Shown piece after piece: positions 36,605-47,813 of a stretch of 64,000 nucleotides of DNA. The stretch is taken from the NCBI GenBank assembly GCA_036971475.1, contig JBAIZL010000003.1, positions 47,847,842-47,911,841 on the forward strand, given 5' to 3'. Numbering within the stretch: position 1 is the stretch's first letter; each line of letters begins with the position of its first letter. The translations under genes and the position numbers were made by a program. The DNA comes from Prosapia bicincta. Lineage: Eukaryota > Arthropoda > Insecta > Hemiptera > Cercopidae. The notes beneath the pieces were generated by a model. That model worked only from the letters and a program-made list of their open reading frames with translations. It was not told where the DNA came from and made no database searches.

Positions 36605-38365
36605 ACCCTTTTCAGTTGTTTACAATCTTTAAATCTAGATTTCCTTTCTATGTATTTTATATCCATTTTTACAACGCGTTATTTATCATTTTAATTTTTT
36701 GCTAAATTTATAAGTTTTTTTCAAGTCTTCACAATACGGTATGTTGTATTCTCATGCCATAGCCTAGAGCCTAGAGCTATTGTGTTACAGGGGGAAAGCG
36801 GGCGTAACAAAAACAAAATTTCAAAATGAAACTCCAGCCTTGGATTAAAACTTACTGACCTAGTTATGTCTTTTCAATTAAAGCCTTTACATAGCAGAAC
36901 CCAATGAAACCAAATACCCAACTACTCATACATTACAGCTAACATAAGCAACCCAACAACTCACCTTTGCGCACTGCACGATGCGGGGGGGGGGGTCAGT
37001 CTGTTTGCACTGTAAATTTAATAATAACTTTTATTGTTCTCCTGTATAACCCTCAGAATTATTTATTTTTTAGGATTTTCGACACACAGATTTCAAATGT
37101 TTTGAAGCAAGTCATTTGGGTTACATGAATATCTTAGTTTTTTGTCATTAATAAATACAAACCGCGTTGAGAATACGAAAAATGTATATTTAGTTTTATA
37201 GAATCTACATTTAAATGTAAACGGAAATTAAAACCGATATTTTTAACGGAACAGAACAGTTGTAACTTACATTGCTCCAAACATACTTTGCACACATGTT
37301 AGGATATTTACGATTATTTGTAATTAGGAAAAAATAACCTCAGACGACCTTAAACATATACAAAGTAATTGCTATCAATGCATAGTAAAGAATAGAAATA
37401 GTATCAAATAATACTTATAAAATACAGTATCTTTCCTACACCATACATATAATTTTATTGACTTAGGCTAAATAACTGTGATTGGGGCGTGATAAATTTA
37501 TTTGAGTGATTTAACTATTCTGCTTTATAACTAATATAAAATCTTTAGCTTGATAAAAATAATTTTACAAAACAATAAAGGAAACCTTAAAGATAATTAA
37601 TATTAGAAACCAAGTACACTTGCTTTTAATCTGAAAACCTTCACACAAAATGCCAAAATACATCTAGTTGGCTGTGGCAGTCTCGACATTCTTCCTTTGA
37701 TAAAATTATTTGTGTAATTTAAATCTTCTTCTTTATAACTAATATAAAATCTTTAGCTTGATAAAAATAATTTTACAAAACAATAAAGGAAACCTCAAAG
37801 ATAATTAATATTAGAAACCAAGTACACTTGCTTTTAATCTGAAAACCTTCACACAAAATGCCAAAATACATCTAGTTGGCTGTGGCAGTCTCGACATTCT
37901 TCCTTTGATAAAATTATTTGTGTAATTTAAATCTTCTTCTTTATAACTAATATAAAATCTTTCGCTTGATAAAAATAATTTTACAAAACAATAAAGGAAA
38001 CCTCAAAGATAATTAATATTAGAAACCAAGTACACTTGCTTTTAATCTGAAAACCTTCACACAAAATGCCAAAATACATCTAGTTGGCTGTGGCAGTCTC
38101 GACATTCTTCCTTTGATAAAATTATTTGTGTAATTTAAATCTTCTTCTTTATAACTAATATAAAATCTTTCGCTTGATAAAAACAATTTTACAAAACAAT
38201 AAAGGAAACCTTAAAGATAATTAATATTAGAAACTAATTTCACCTACTTTTAATCTGAAAAAAATCACACAAAATGCCAAAATATCAACGCATTCATCAA
38301 AGTTTCAAACTAATAAGAAAATATAACCTACAAGCTAATAAACGCACTGATCAACGTTATTTGTT
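36605..38365. repeat. Long dispersed repeat, copy B
   Basis: Collinear with 24265-26095 but shorter, lacking the segment equivalent to about 24760-25290 and carrying a poly-G tract (36985-36996) at the edge. The 208-bp array lies in its 3' part. It ends at CTAATAAACGCACTGATCAA, the same point as copy A's shared core. Confidence 0.85.
37480..38240. repeat. 208-bp tandem array, about 3.6 copies
   Basis: TCGACATTCTTCCTTTGATA recurs at 37683, 37891 and 38099, exactly 208 bp apart. Units 2 and 3 are nearly identical; the first and last are more diverged and match copy A of the parent repeat. Each unit joins CCAAAATAC directly to ATCTAGTTGGCTGTGGC, which in copy A are separated by about 130 bp. 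A deletion therefore created the junction that was then amplified. Confidence 0.95.
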
Positions 38366-38413
38366 ATCAATGTTATTTGAATAACATATGTTGTTTTAAT
38401 ATATATATATATA

Positions 38414-38700
38414 TGTTATATAACTAAGTATTGTAGAATTAGCTACTATTAGGATGACCTATGGTTAATTTTGCTGTTGCAGGTTTTCTGTATTGTACAC
38501 CTGCGGACAATAGTCAAGTCAGTGTGTAGCGAACTTTAGAAGAGTACAATTGCCTCCACTCCAACTGAATGTACATCAGTTGTTATTTGTTAAGCCTAAT
38601 TTTGCAATAATTTCAACTTCAAGTTATTCTAAATTTAAGAAAAAATTTGTAAAAATAAAATCATTTTTAAAAACATTTCGTGCCTTATAAAACAAGTAAC
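38414..38700 (+). mobile_element. 5' LTR of an errantivirus-like element
   Basis: The region between the TA tract and the primer-binding site ends in TTATAAAACAAGTAAC. It contains an AATAAAA polyadenylation-type signal near 38655 and is followed immediately by the PBS. The left boundary (about 38414, GTTATATAACTAAG) is estimated from the typical length and start of such LTRs. No matching 3' LTR is in the window, so the element is truncated. Confidence 0.6.
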
Positions 38701-38718
38701 TGGCGCAGTCGGTAGGAC
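38701..38718 (+). promoter_or_regulatory. Primer-binding site of the LTR element
   Basis: TGGCGCAGTCGGTAGGAC lies directly after the LTR. A TGGCGCAGTCGGTAG-type PBS is used by insect errantivirus-related elements of the 17.6/297 kind and is complementary to a tRNA-Ser 3' end. The tRNA match is from memory of the family. Confidence 0.7.
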
Positions 38719-39038
38719 ATCTTGGGAAAACTAATGAATCTAATTTTTTTCGATGTAAATCGTTAACCAAGATACTGCAACCGCGATAACATTGCAGAGT
38801 GTATATCTGCAGCGATATTGAAAAACCCCGTAGAGCGATTATCTACAAGAAGAAGGCTTCCCTCAAAGTGAAAAGTGAAAGTGCTATTTGTTCAGTATCA
38901 ATACGCGTTGTATTCCCAACGAGCAAAGTATTTTGGATTGTACTGTAAGTAGATTCTAGAAAATATTATTAAGTAAAAGATTGTCATATTTTAACTATAT
39001 ATTTTAATTTTTGTTTTGAAATTAAATATAAAAGAAAA

Positions 39039-39665
39039 ATGGCTACTCCAACTTTAAACAAGGAATTCTTAGATATGATACCAGAATTTTCTGGAGAGTC
39101 TAAAATGCTAAATAGATTTGTCACAATTTGTGATAAAATAGTAACTAAATTCTTTGTTGCTAATAATCCTGATGACTTTCAAAATGAATATTTGATGTTC
39201 TTAGTTTTAGCAAATCTAAAAGGACAAGCTTTAAAATTAGTTGTAAGTTCAAACAGTTATAACTGGCTAGATGTTAGAAAAATTCTTTTAACTAGTTTCC
39301 TAGATAAAAGAGATTGTTTTACATTCAATCTTGAACTGGCAGAGCTAAAGCAAGAAGTAAGTGAATCTCCCTTTAAATTTTATGAAAGGATACAAAAATA
39401 ATTACATTTACCAATAGCATGTTTTATTAATATAGAACCATTTAAAGATGTTCATACAATGTGTGATTATGTTCAAAGATTAGCATTAAGGGTTTTGTTA
39501 AGAGGTCTTCAAGAGGACTAGGGTTTTTAATGAGGACTAAAATCCACAATGAAACCCCTAATGATTATCAATTCAAAAATAACAAAATGTATACACAACC
39601 AAACAAACAATCAGTTTATCAGAAAGGTTAAAATTATACCGTAAGAAAACCAATACACCCAAAGA
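39039..39665 (+). pseudogene. Gag of an errantivirus-like (gypsy) retroelement, broken
   Basis: The ATG at 39039, about 320 bp after the PBS, starts a 120-codon frame: MATPTLNKEFLDMIPEFSGE, then FVTICDKIV, ANLKGQALKLVVSS, DVRKILLTSFLDKRDCFTF and SPFKFYERIQK. The pattern (IPEFSGE near the N-terminus, NLKGQAL helix, LTSFLDKRD, SPFKFYERIQ) matches insect gypsy-group Gag. Beyond a TAA at about 39399 the frame continues through HLPIACFINIEPFKD and LALRVLLRGLQED to another stop. Homology ends near 39685, without a zinc knuckle or any pol. The copy is dead. Confidence 0.8.
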
Positions 39666-39685
39666 CTAGTTATCAACAAATACCT

Positions 39686-39729
39686 AAGGGTTGAGCCCCC
39701 TCCGAACCATTGCCCTGGCTACGCTCCTG
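39686..39729 (-). mobile_element. Terminal fragment of an unidentified DNA transposon
   Basis: The complement reads CAGGAGCGTAGCCAGGGC followed by a G-rich run. I recall CAGGGGCGTAGCCAGG-type termini from animal DNA transposons. The matching other end is not seen. It lies exactly where the Gag homology stops, so it may be the breakpoint. Confidence 0.35.
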
Positions 39730-39964
39730 ATTGTCATCATAAACTATTCATACAAACAGGATCTTCAGCCTGTTACACTTTACAACACTCTTCTCGCGTA
39801 CAATATAAAATATAACACTATATTTATATGTTCTTGTATGCCAAACGCCAGTCAAGTTCTTACACTGGTTGCAAATTGTCTCGCGCTGTAAAAGTACGCT
39901 ATGCTCTGATCAGGTGTTGTCATCATCCCAGACCGTTGCAGGGGGAGAACGTAATAACTAAATA

Positions 39965-40231
39965 CAATAAAACTCCCGCTTATCCGACATAATGAGGGTG
40001 GAACCATTTCGGATGAGCCATTCTAAGTATCCTAAAATATATTTCTTCAAGTAAAACGACATAAAAACGTTTCTACTGTAAAATATCACAATAGTTGTAT
40101 TTTCTAAGAAAACAACCTCCCGCACCTCCCCCACGTTTACCGCGTTGGCGTAAAACTCGTCACGGAACAGCTCCAATTTGGCATTTTTAAGCCGGATTTC
40201 GGTTAAGGGAAGTTCGGATAAGACGAGGCTG
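39965..40231. mobile_element. pogo/Tigger-like MITE
   Basis: A 267-bp element flanked by TA on both sides. The left end CAATAAAACTCCCGCTTATC and the complement of the right end CAGCCTCGTCTTATCCGAAC form imperfect inverted termini; CTTATCCGA is shared, and GGAACCATTTCGGATGAGCC inside pairs with GGATTTCGGTTAAGGG near the right end. Termini with CTTATCCGAAC are typical of pogo-group Tc1/mariner elements. The 72-codon minus-strand frame inside is not a transposase. Confidence 0.75.
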
Positions 40232-42068
40232 TACTAACGAACACCAACACACAATAATTAATTCTTCAGTAAGTTAAGTTGGCAAAATCATCGTCAGTGA
40301 GTATAGCTAATATAACATGTACACTTCAAGAATACGGTTAAAATTATAACAATTTACTAACACTATATTTACATAAGTTTAGTCAGATTAGTTATAGCTT
40401 AGACTATTCACTGAACTAATGAGTTTTGATGAATTCATCAGAGATACTCGACCATGATGAAGACTGTATTTTTATTAAACATACTTTTTTATTCAACCAA
40501 TGAAATAATTTTTTCAACCCCTAATGGATGGCAATTGATGTTATTAGAGTTTTTCCAAATATTTATTTAATTATTAAATTTGTAAAAGTTGATGTCTTAG
40601 ACGCGTTTAAACTGAATGACTACGTGTTTGAAATCCAGGACTTAGGCATTGAGGTAACATTCCCTTAGCTAGAAATTCAATACATAGGATGTATATGCAA
40701 TTATAAGAGAAAGCTTCCTTGCGATAATGAAGCATTACAAGAGAAGGAAGAATGAGAAGTTATAGACCATCATCAGCTTCATAAATTAGAAACTAAAAAA
40801 AAGTAATCAAATAAAAAGTATCCAAACAAAAATTATAGTTTATCACCATATACTGTTTAGAGAAGGAAATTGAAAAAGTGCAAGGAAAATCGATTTCTAT
40901 TTTGCCACTTAATATTGTGATTCAAACATATCTATGTATATATTTATAATAATTGTCACTATAAATTTAAAAAAAACTAAATTAAAATCTTTCTTTGTTA
41001 ACCTCAGTAGGAATGACTTTAAAAAGATTTTTTGTATATTGTGTTTAATATTGTGATTACTACCATGCTAAGATTATATCTATTTCCCACAGGTTGGGAA
41101 ATATCCCACAGGTTGTAATTGCGTCACAGATAAGTCACAAGAGTACATCCTAAACAACTAGGTGTATACGTCTATAAACGTATACGGCAAGATATAGAGT
41201 CTCCGGCTTATGTGCTCCCAAGCTGAGAGTTGCTGGTGGGTTCCTAAACTTATTTAGTTTAAAGTAAAATGATTGCTCACCTCCACTTGGTTATATAAAA
41301 TATAAAACTTGATATTTTTAACATTAAAGAGTTGGCTTTGAGTTTAAGATAAAATAATAGTTTTAAATGTTAACGAATTATCTCTAGCGTGGTTTCTTGT
41401 TTCACCTTGTCACTTGATCGCCCAGCCACTTACCAATATTTTTCTTATTTTAATTACCTCTCCTATTCTAGAAAGGCTTTTATACAATACGTAAACTTTA
41501 TTTCCCATCACTAACACCTCTGACTACTAGATTATACCCCTTACTTAATATCACCTACTACTTTAGCGAGTTTACTTCTTTTTATTTTAGTTTTAGAACT
41601 TGTTCCAAAACTACCCTGACGCCCCCCTCCCACCGAGTCCTGGAGTTTGACTAGCTCCTGTTTCCTTTGGATAGTTTCCATATGGGTTACATCCTCTTCA
41701 AAATATATTGGCTACCTTATGCCGCTAATTTTTCTTCTGTCTTATCAGAACGAATCCTGCTTCGCTTTATCTTTGGCTTCGGTGGGAAATTTGGGGTTTT
41801 TATGCATTTGTAGAGATTTTTCTCCATAAATGGCAAGATCTCTCGATGCCGAACTTAACTCTCCCCTCCAGTGATCGAGTCCACTTTCCCTACTATGTAG
41901 TCTTTCGAAGTATAATATTAGTTATAGTACGCGCAGTAACCCTTTTTTTGCCGAAAGTTCTACGACTGACTGGGCTTTGATAGGCAGCGACAGTTTGCTA
42001 CAATCTCTTGCAGTTCAAATATTTTACAAACATATTTCCTAACCTATAGAATTTCGTGTAAAATTTTC
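40232..42068. other. No recognised gene; coding-like patch at 41570-41870 (-)
   Basis: Mostly AT-rich spacer. On the minus strand 41565-41870 is unusually free of stops in two adjoining frames: MEKNLYKCIKTPNFPPKPK and KIKRSRIRSDKTEEKLAA, then, after a shift, FEEDVTHMETIQRKQELVKL and QDSVGGGRQGSFGTSSKT. It is lysine-rich and could be a decayed gene or element, but I recognise no domain. Confidence 0.3.
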
Positions 42069-42240
<172 letters not shown>

Positions 42241-42824
42241 AGGGAGAGCGAGAGAAAAAAAGATAGGAAAGGGGTATAATTTAGAAATTATTGCTGACTT
42301 GAACACCGGCATTTATGTGTGAGCAGATATAAGTTTTAAATATAAATACTAAGAATAGAATTTCCATTTTATATAAAACGAAAGGAACAAATAAATAGTC
42401 ACTTACAAAACGACTGAGTCCTGTAGAACGCAGGGACTTCAATCTTTAGCGGAAATAGTGCGGAATCACTTGTAGAAAATATTGCATCTTTTTTATAAAC
42501 TATTTCCCCCTTCCTCTTTTTCTTCATCGTCCTCAGCAATCACCTCGAGAATAGGAACAAACTTTACTCTCGGGTATGCGCTTGACAAATAGCTGAGCCT
42601 GTCTTCATCAAAAACTGCTATAAAGGTAGAAATTTGAATAAATCTTGTCACATAGTACGATATTTATAAATAATATAAATACTATAATAAACTGCAGGTA
42701 AACCTAAAGCTTGCAGACATGCATATCGTGATATATATATATATTAGGTACTATGTTGATGAATTTTTACAAAATAATTGTTCTCTATATCATAGCTAAT
42801 GTTCTTATTTTTCATAGATTCTTA

Positions 42825-43430
42825 AAGAAGTTTCATCCTAATGGTGAAGATAATATTAAACACCAATATTTGAGTGAAAATAAGAGAGGGAGAGAGAGAG
42901 ACAGTGTAACAGAAAGAAGCATTGAACGGAAAGACAGGATGGTAATATATTAAGTAAAAAGAGGATAGAAAATAGAAATAGAGGAGAGGGAAAGAAACAG
43001 TAAGTGGTGGAAGAGGGAAGATGAAAAGGAAGAAACCAGAAACACAGACAGAGCAAAACTATTTCATAGTAAGAAAATGTGTTTTTGTTTTCCAAAGACA
43101 CTGTTTCCAGAATATGAGACAAAATGCGTATTTGTAGAAACGTGTCTAAAGAGACCTGTAAGAAAGAAATATTTGTCGAGAAGTATGTAGCGAGAAGAAT
43201 ATTTGGTGATAGGGAAATGATAAATTCTTAATGGAAATAATTTAAAATTCGATTATTTTTTTTTAAACAAAAACGATATACTATATGAAATTACTGGTAT
43301 ATACAATTTTTAGTGATAAGAGACAATGAAATGTCAATTATAACGAACCAAAAAAGATTGTACACAATGGGAAAGGAATCATGAGATAAATGCAGAAATA
43401 GGAGAAAAGTCTTCTAAATAAGACTTACAA
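42825..43430 (+). repeat. Exon-like repeat module, copy 2
   Basis: Collinear with 8820-9250 (shared CAGAAAGAAGCATTGAA and GAAACACAGACAGAG) and, from 43080 on, with 46160-46510. The acceptor-like tract is GTTTTTGTTTTCCAA here (final G lost). The frame TLFPEYETKCVFVETCLKRP then VRKKYLSRSM and a stop is fully open (43099-43190). The 3' part to 43425 is shared with the third copy. Confidence 0.7.
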
Positions 43431-44170
43431 ACTGACAAAAATATGATTCAAAATATTTTTAGGAAACCATGGTAATGTAAATACAGCGTTTGTTTAATTG
43501 ATGTACGATTTAATTAACTACTGTAATATAAATATATTTTACCTTTTATATTTACACATTTAGTTTTAATTAAATTTTTGTGGGGTCGACAACTTTTAAA
43601 AAACGTAGCGCTTTGCCAACGTTCGTCTTAATATTCAAAATAAACCATTACAGGCCTGGTCTAACGGAGAAGGTCATCAATTAGGGCGAGGAAAAGGCCT
43701 TCCCCTCAAATCCCTCGGGAGACTTCACATATTTCAGTGATTCTCTTACTGCCTGGCGTCATCGAACATAAAACCATAGTGAATAATGGTCATCTGCATT
43801 GTAAATGCTGAATAATAACTACCCTGCCTCGGAATGGTCCTACGTTTACAAGGACGCATCGGCCTTGGGTTCTTACAAATCCCTCGGGAGCTTCTCATAT
43901 TCCAGTGATTCTGGTTCTGCCAGGCGTCATCGAACATAAAACCATAGTGAATAATGGTCATCTGCATTATAAATGCTGATTAACAACCACCTTGTCCCGG
44001 AATGGTCCTACGTTTACACGGATGCATAGGCTTTAGGTTCTCCCAAATCCCTGGGGAGCTCCTCATATTCCAGTGATCCTGGATCTGACCAGCATCATCA
44101 ATATGAAACCGCAGTGATTGATTTATCATCTGCATTATAAATTAACCATTACCCTGCCCCTTCCAACGGC
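43430..44170 (+). repeat. Repeat P 3' half, with doubled tail
   Basis: Starts at the P landmark AAATATGATTCAAAAT and runs to CATCTGCATTATAAATG. The tail segment (from CCCTCGGGAG through CATCGAACATAAAACC to CATCTGCATT) is present about three times (ending near 43810, 43980 and 44140), so the GC-richer tail was tandemly copied here. The segment WSYVYKDASALGSYKSLGS (about 43835) resembles the YKDG relics in other copies. Confidence 0.7.
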
Positions 44171-44389
44171 CAGAATGACTGATGCAAATAAATCTGGTAT
44201 TAGTATAGATAAATGTAACTAAGCCTAGAATAGGTAAATAGATCAATCAACTCATATTCCAATTATTTCATAGTATTGTAATAAAAATGTTAAATATAGG
44301 GAAAATCAATGTAAAGTAAAGTAATTAGAACTAAGTAAACTGGGAATGTTAGAATAAATCATAAACATTAATTAGGCTAACGGCTGATA

Positions 44390-45262
44390 GACCGAGTCTA
44401 GGTTTAGAGAGGGACTGAATGAATGTGTCTTTTGTTGCGTAGGGACATGACTGAATAAGTGAGTAAAGAAAGGGGATGGGCCATTGGTGTTTTCCAAACA
44501 GGTAAGCGGGCGTGAGGTGTATCTAGGGATAGGTAGTGTACACGTAAGGTGGGGTCGGTGTAATCGTGGATAGGTTTAGAAAGGAACTGAATGCATTTGT
44601 CTATTGTTGCGTAGGGACATGACTGAATAAGTGAGTAAAGAAAGGGGATGGGCCATTGGTGTTTTCCAAACCGGTAAGAGGGCGTGAGGTGTATCTAGGG
44701 ATAGGTAGTGTACACGTAAGGTGGGGTCGGTGTAATCGTGGATAGGTTTAGAGAGGGACTGAATGCATTTGTCTATTGTTGCGTAGGGACATGACTGCAT
44801 AAGTGAGTAAAGAAAGGGGATGGGCCATTGGTGTTTTCCAAACAGGTAAGAGGGCGTGAGGTGTATCTAGGGATAGGTAGTGTACACGTAAGTTGGGGTC
44901 GGTGTAATCGTGGATAGGTTTAGAGAGGGACTGAATGCATTTGTCTATTGTTGCGTAGGGACATGACTGAATAAGTGAGTAAAGAAAGGGGATGGGCCAT
45001 TGGTGTTTTCCAAACAGGTAAGCGGGCGTGAGGAGTTCCTAGGAATATGTAGTGTACAAGTAAGGTGAGGTCAGTGTAATCCTGGATAGGTTTAGAGAGG
45101 GACTGAATGAATGTGTCTTTTGTTGCGTAGGTACCTGACTGAATAAGTGAGTAAAGAAAGGGGATGAGCCATAGGTGTATCTCCAAACAGGTAAGCGAGC
45201 GTAAGGTGTTTCTAGGGATAGGTGGTGTACAAGAATTTGGGGTTGGAGAATGATTCTTTAAG
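44390..45262. repeat. Minisatellite, 172-bp unit, five copies
   Basis: GGTTTAGAGAGGGACTGAAT or a close variant recurs at about 44401, 44573, 44745, 44917 and 45089, spacing 172 bp. Each unit includes TTGTTGCGTAGGGACATGAC, GTGAGTAAAGAAAGGGGATG, GTGTTTTCCAAACAGGTAAG and GGTAGTGTACACGTAAGGTG. Minus-strand frames of 74 and 150 codons over it arise from the repeat. A single unit is found at the paralogous 55645-55815. Confidence 0.95.
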
Positions 45263-45264
45263 TA

Positions 45265-46060
45265 GGGGCCAAGGAAAAGCGTAGTAAAGTAAATGATGAA
45301 CAAGTTGGAATGGAGTGAATGGGGGAGATTGGGTATTGGGTAAGTGAGTAATTGTCTCAGTGGGTGAGTCAATGTGTGTATGGATGTGTTTGTGCGTGAG
45401 TGGTAGTGTAGGCAGGAATGAGTTGAGTGAACGGATGAATAGATAAATGGGATAGTAGGTGAGTGAGTTAAAGCTCGGTGTGTGGGTAGATTGGAGGTGG
45501 TTGTTAGTGTGTGCTCGATGTTTCCTGTATTTCATAAAAGAGTGTTAGAAACACTTCTACTTTAATTTTACTTATAGCTACCACTCAATACTGAGCTTCT
45601 AATATAAGAGGACAGGGAGAGGAAATAAAGTTCTGATTTTATAACCCATTCAGTGTTGGTATCTTTATTACAGCAATGCTTGACAATACCAATCGTCATA
45701 CCTTGAATTCAGCTGTTTACCATACAATTCATAATAGTGGTGTGCTTTACGTGTTTGAGGTGGTCGTTTTTCTAATCAATTTACAGTTTAGTTGCTTTGT
45801 TTTTAAATAATTCACCATGATTCGAATGCCACTGAACACTTGTGAAAAAGTAAAGATGTAGACGATAAAGATTAGACGATATAAACAATTGGCAGAATTT
45901 TTAAAATACTACACTGTAGCTAATTTTAATGAGTTGCCACCAACTCAGTTATTTCCAGTTGACTAAGACTCAAATCGTCCACGACCACTTTATTGCTTCG
46001 TCCATTAACGAGGATATGGAACTGCAACTACTAGAGATTGTTTAGAACCCACTATTCATC
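45265..46060. repeat. Module R, copy 1
   Basis: Paralogous to 55840-56670: shared AGTGTGTGCTCGATGTTTCC, TAATATAAGAGGA, GAGGAAATAAAGTTCTGATT, ATGCCACTGAACACTTGTGA and AACTCAGTTATTTCCAGTTG, all in the same order. The first 270 bp are rich in GTGAGTGG-like short motifs and probably derive from another old minisatellite. No reading frame is shared. Confidence 0.9.
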
Positions 46061-46510
46061 CTCCTCGGGAGACGCCAGCTATTCCGGTGAACCCGGTTCT
46101 GCCTGGCACAACACTGCATTGTCACTTAAAGTAACTATATTAGAAAAACTGGCTAATTTGTTTTTTTGTTTTCCAGAGACACTCTTCCCGGAATATGAGA
46201 CAAAATGCGTATTTGTAGAAACGTGTCTAAAGAGACCTGTGAGAAAGAATTATTTGTCGAAAAGTATGTAGCGAGAAGAATATTTGGTGAAAAGGAAATG
46301 ATAATTGCTCTATGAAAATAATTGAAAACTGGTTTAGTTTTTAAACAAATACGATATTATATATGAAATTACTGGTAGAAGGAAATTTTAGTGGTAAGAG
46401 ACAATGAAACGTCAATTATAAGGTAGTGAAAAAGATCGTACAGAATGGGAAAGGAATCATGAAGTAAATTCAGAAATCCAAGAAATAGGAGAAAAGTCTT
46501 GTAAATAAGA
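46060..46510 (+). repeat. Exon-like repeat module, copy 3
   Basis: GTTTTTTTGTTTTCCAG (ending about 46176) is a good splice-acceptor-like tract, followed by an open frame TLFPEYETKCVFVETCLKRP, VRKNYLSKSM and a stop (to 46271). The segment just before, GDASYSGEPGSAWHNTALSL, matches in part the P tail at 7.95-8.05 kb. Whether the frame was ever translated is unknown; the peptide is not one I recognise. Confidence 0.6.
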
Positions 46511-46925
46511 AACCGGCAGTTTCTAGCGCCGTGAAACATGACTACCACAATAAAAGTCACATAAATTAGGGCGTTTTAAATTTAACTACTTTTTATGCAA
46601 GAAAACATTCTAGAGTATTGGTAGATAGGTGTTCACAACAAATTTACTAAAAAAATAGATTTAAAGGAAATATAAAATACTTTTAAATATTCTAAGAAAA
46701 ATACCAAGAAATCTAATTAGGATCTATGTTTGCATGAGAATTATCTGTGAAAAGTTTTACTTTAGGATTAAAATCTAAACTAAATGTTTGAAATATTTCT
46801 TTACATTTAACTTTTACATACTTTTAGGCTAGACTTGCATTGCCTGGTATCAATGAAAGGGAACAAATTAGCTAAAAAGGAATTTATCTTGGATATAAAT
46901 ACGCCACCTAGACGTATGAAGTAAG
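46510..46925. other. Spacer
   Basis: AT-rich with no recognised feature. The 63-codon minus-strand frame at 46369-46560, which overlaps the preceding module, is not supported. Confidence 0.35.
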
Positions 46926-47060
46926 TGGTGAAAGGCAAAGTGGTAAGAGGCAATTGTGAGGGAGTGAAAGATGGTTCTACATGGGGATGGAGACAAGGGG
47001 GGTGCATCGATACAAAGGCTTTTACTAATAGATGATGAATAGCTTACATGCCTTCAATTA
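46926..47060. repeat. Single unit of the 125-bp minisatellite
   Basis: AAGAGGCAATTGTGAGGGAG, GGTTCTACATGGGGATGG and TGCATCGATACAAAGGCTTT match the five-copy array at 9285-9872. It is followed by the same ACTAAACTGAAACAAGAGCA flank. Confidence 0.9.
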
Positions 47061-47119
47061 CTAAACTGAAACAAGAGCAAACCATTTTCAACCTTATTTT
47101 AAAAACTGAAACAAAATAC

Positions 47120-47640
47120 CAAACTGCGTTATTTAGTTTTATTCGAAAAACTGCAGCTATATTTCCGGTAATAAGGTGGGAACATCCAAAGATTTACCCG
47201 AAACATAGGCTTACATAAGGCTCTAGTTAGTCTGTCCTTAGCAGTTGCAAGTGCCGGCAACCACAGATAACCTAACCTTACATCCACCATGGGCATTCGT
47301 ACTAGATACACAAAGGCGGTAGGATAGGAATGTATTTTGTTGTAAGTTAACATTTCCTTAAATAAGTTAACAAATACTCACACAAATTCCAAACGTTTTT
47401 CAGTTTCATATTTTTTGTTCTTTTTCCAAAAAAATATAATAAAAAATGGCCTTACGTAACCATGGCTATATAAATGAGATTTATTCTTGATTGTTGTACG
47501 GCTTTAGCTGGCATAAATAAAAGGCTACTAATATTTATATATTCATTTTATATTTACATTTTCGTTAAGATTTATTTATTATTATATATTCCTTAAATTT
47601 TGAAAGGATATTATTTTCTATTAGAATAGATGCTTTACTT
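47120..47640 (+). repeat. Repeat S, copy 2
   Basis: Close paralog of 9930-10430; see that entry for landmarks. It extends to CTTTACTTCCTCAATATC, where the other copy enters its CT tract. Confidence 0.85.
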
Positions 47641-47760
47641 CCTCAATATCTTGCTTGCGGCGCCCTCTATATATTTGTGTCAGAATTACACTGAACAACA
47701 AGGCAACACTGTTACTCTTGTCAGGCTGACTGGCAAGGCTCTGACTGAAAACAAGTGATT

Positions 47761-47761
<1 letters not shown>

Positions 47762-47810
<49 letters not shown>
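47762..47810. repeat. (TA)n microsatellite
   Basis: Pure TA run at the left edge of a foldback element. Confidence 0.95.

Positions 47811-47813
<3 letters not shown>

Noticed and set aside
40430..40475. TGATGAATTCATCAG as another hammerhead
   Set aside because: Has CTGATGA in complement but no stem II plus GAAA at the required spacing.
44920..45372. 150-codon minus-strand frame
   Set aside because: Lies across the 172-bp minisatellite; units shift frame from one to the next and the single unit at 55.6 kb keeps no comparable frame.
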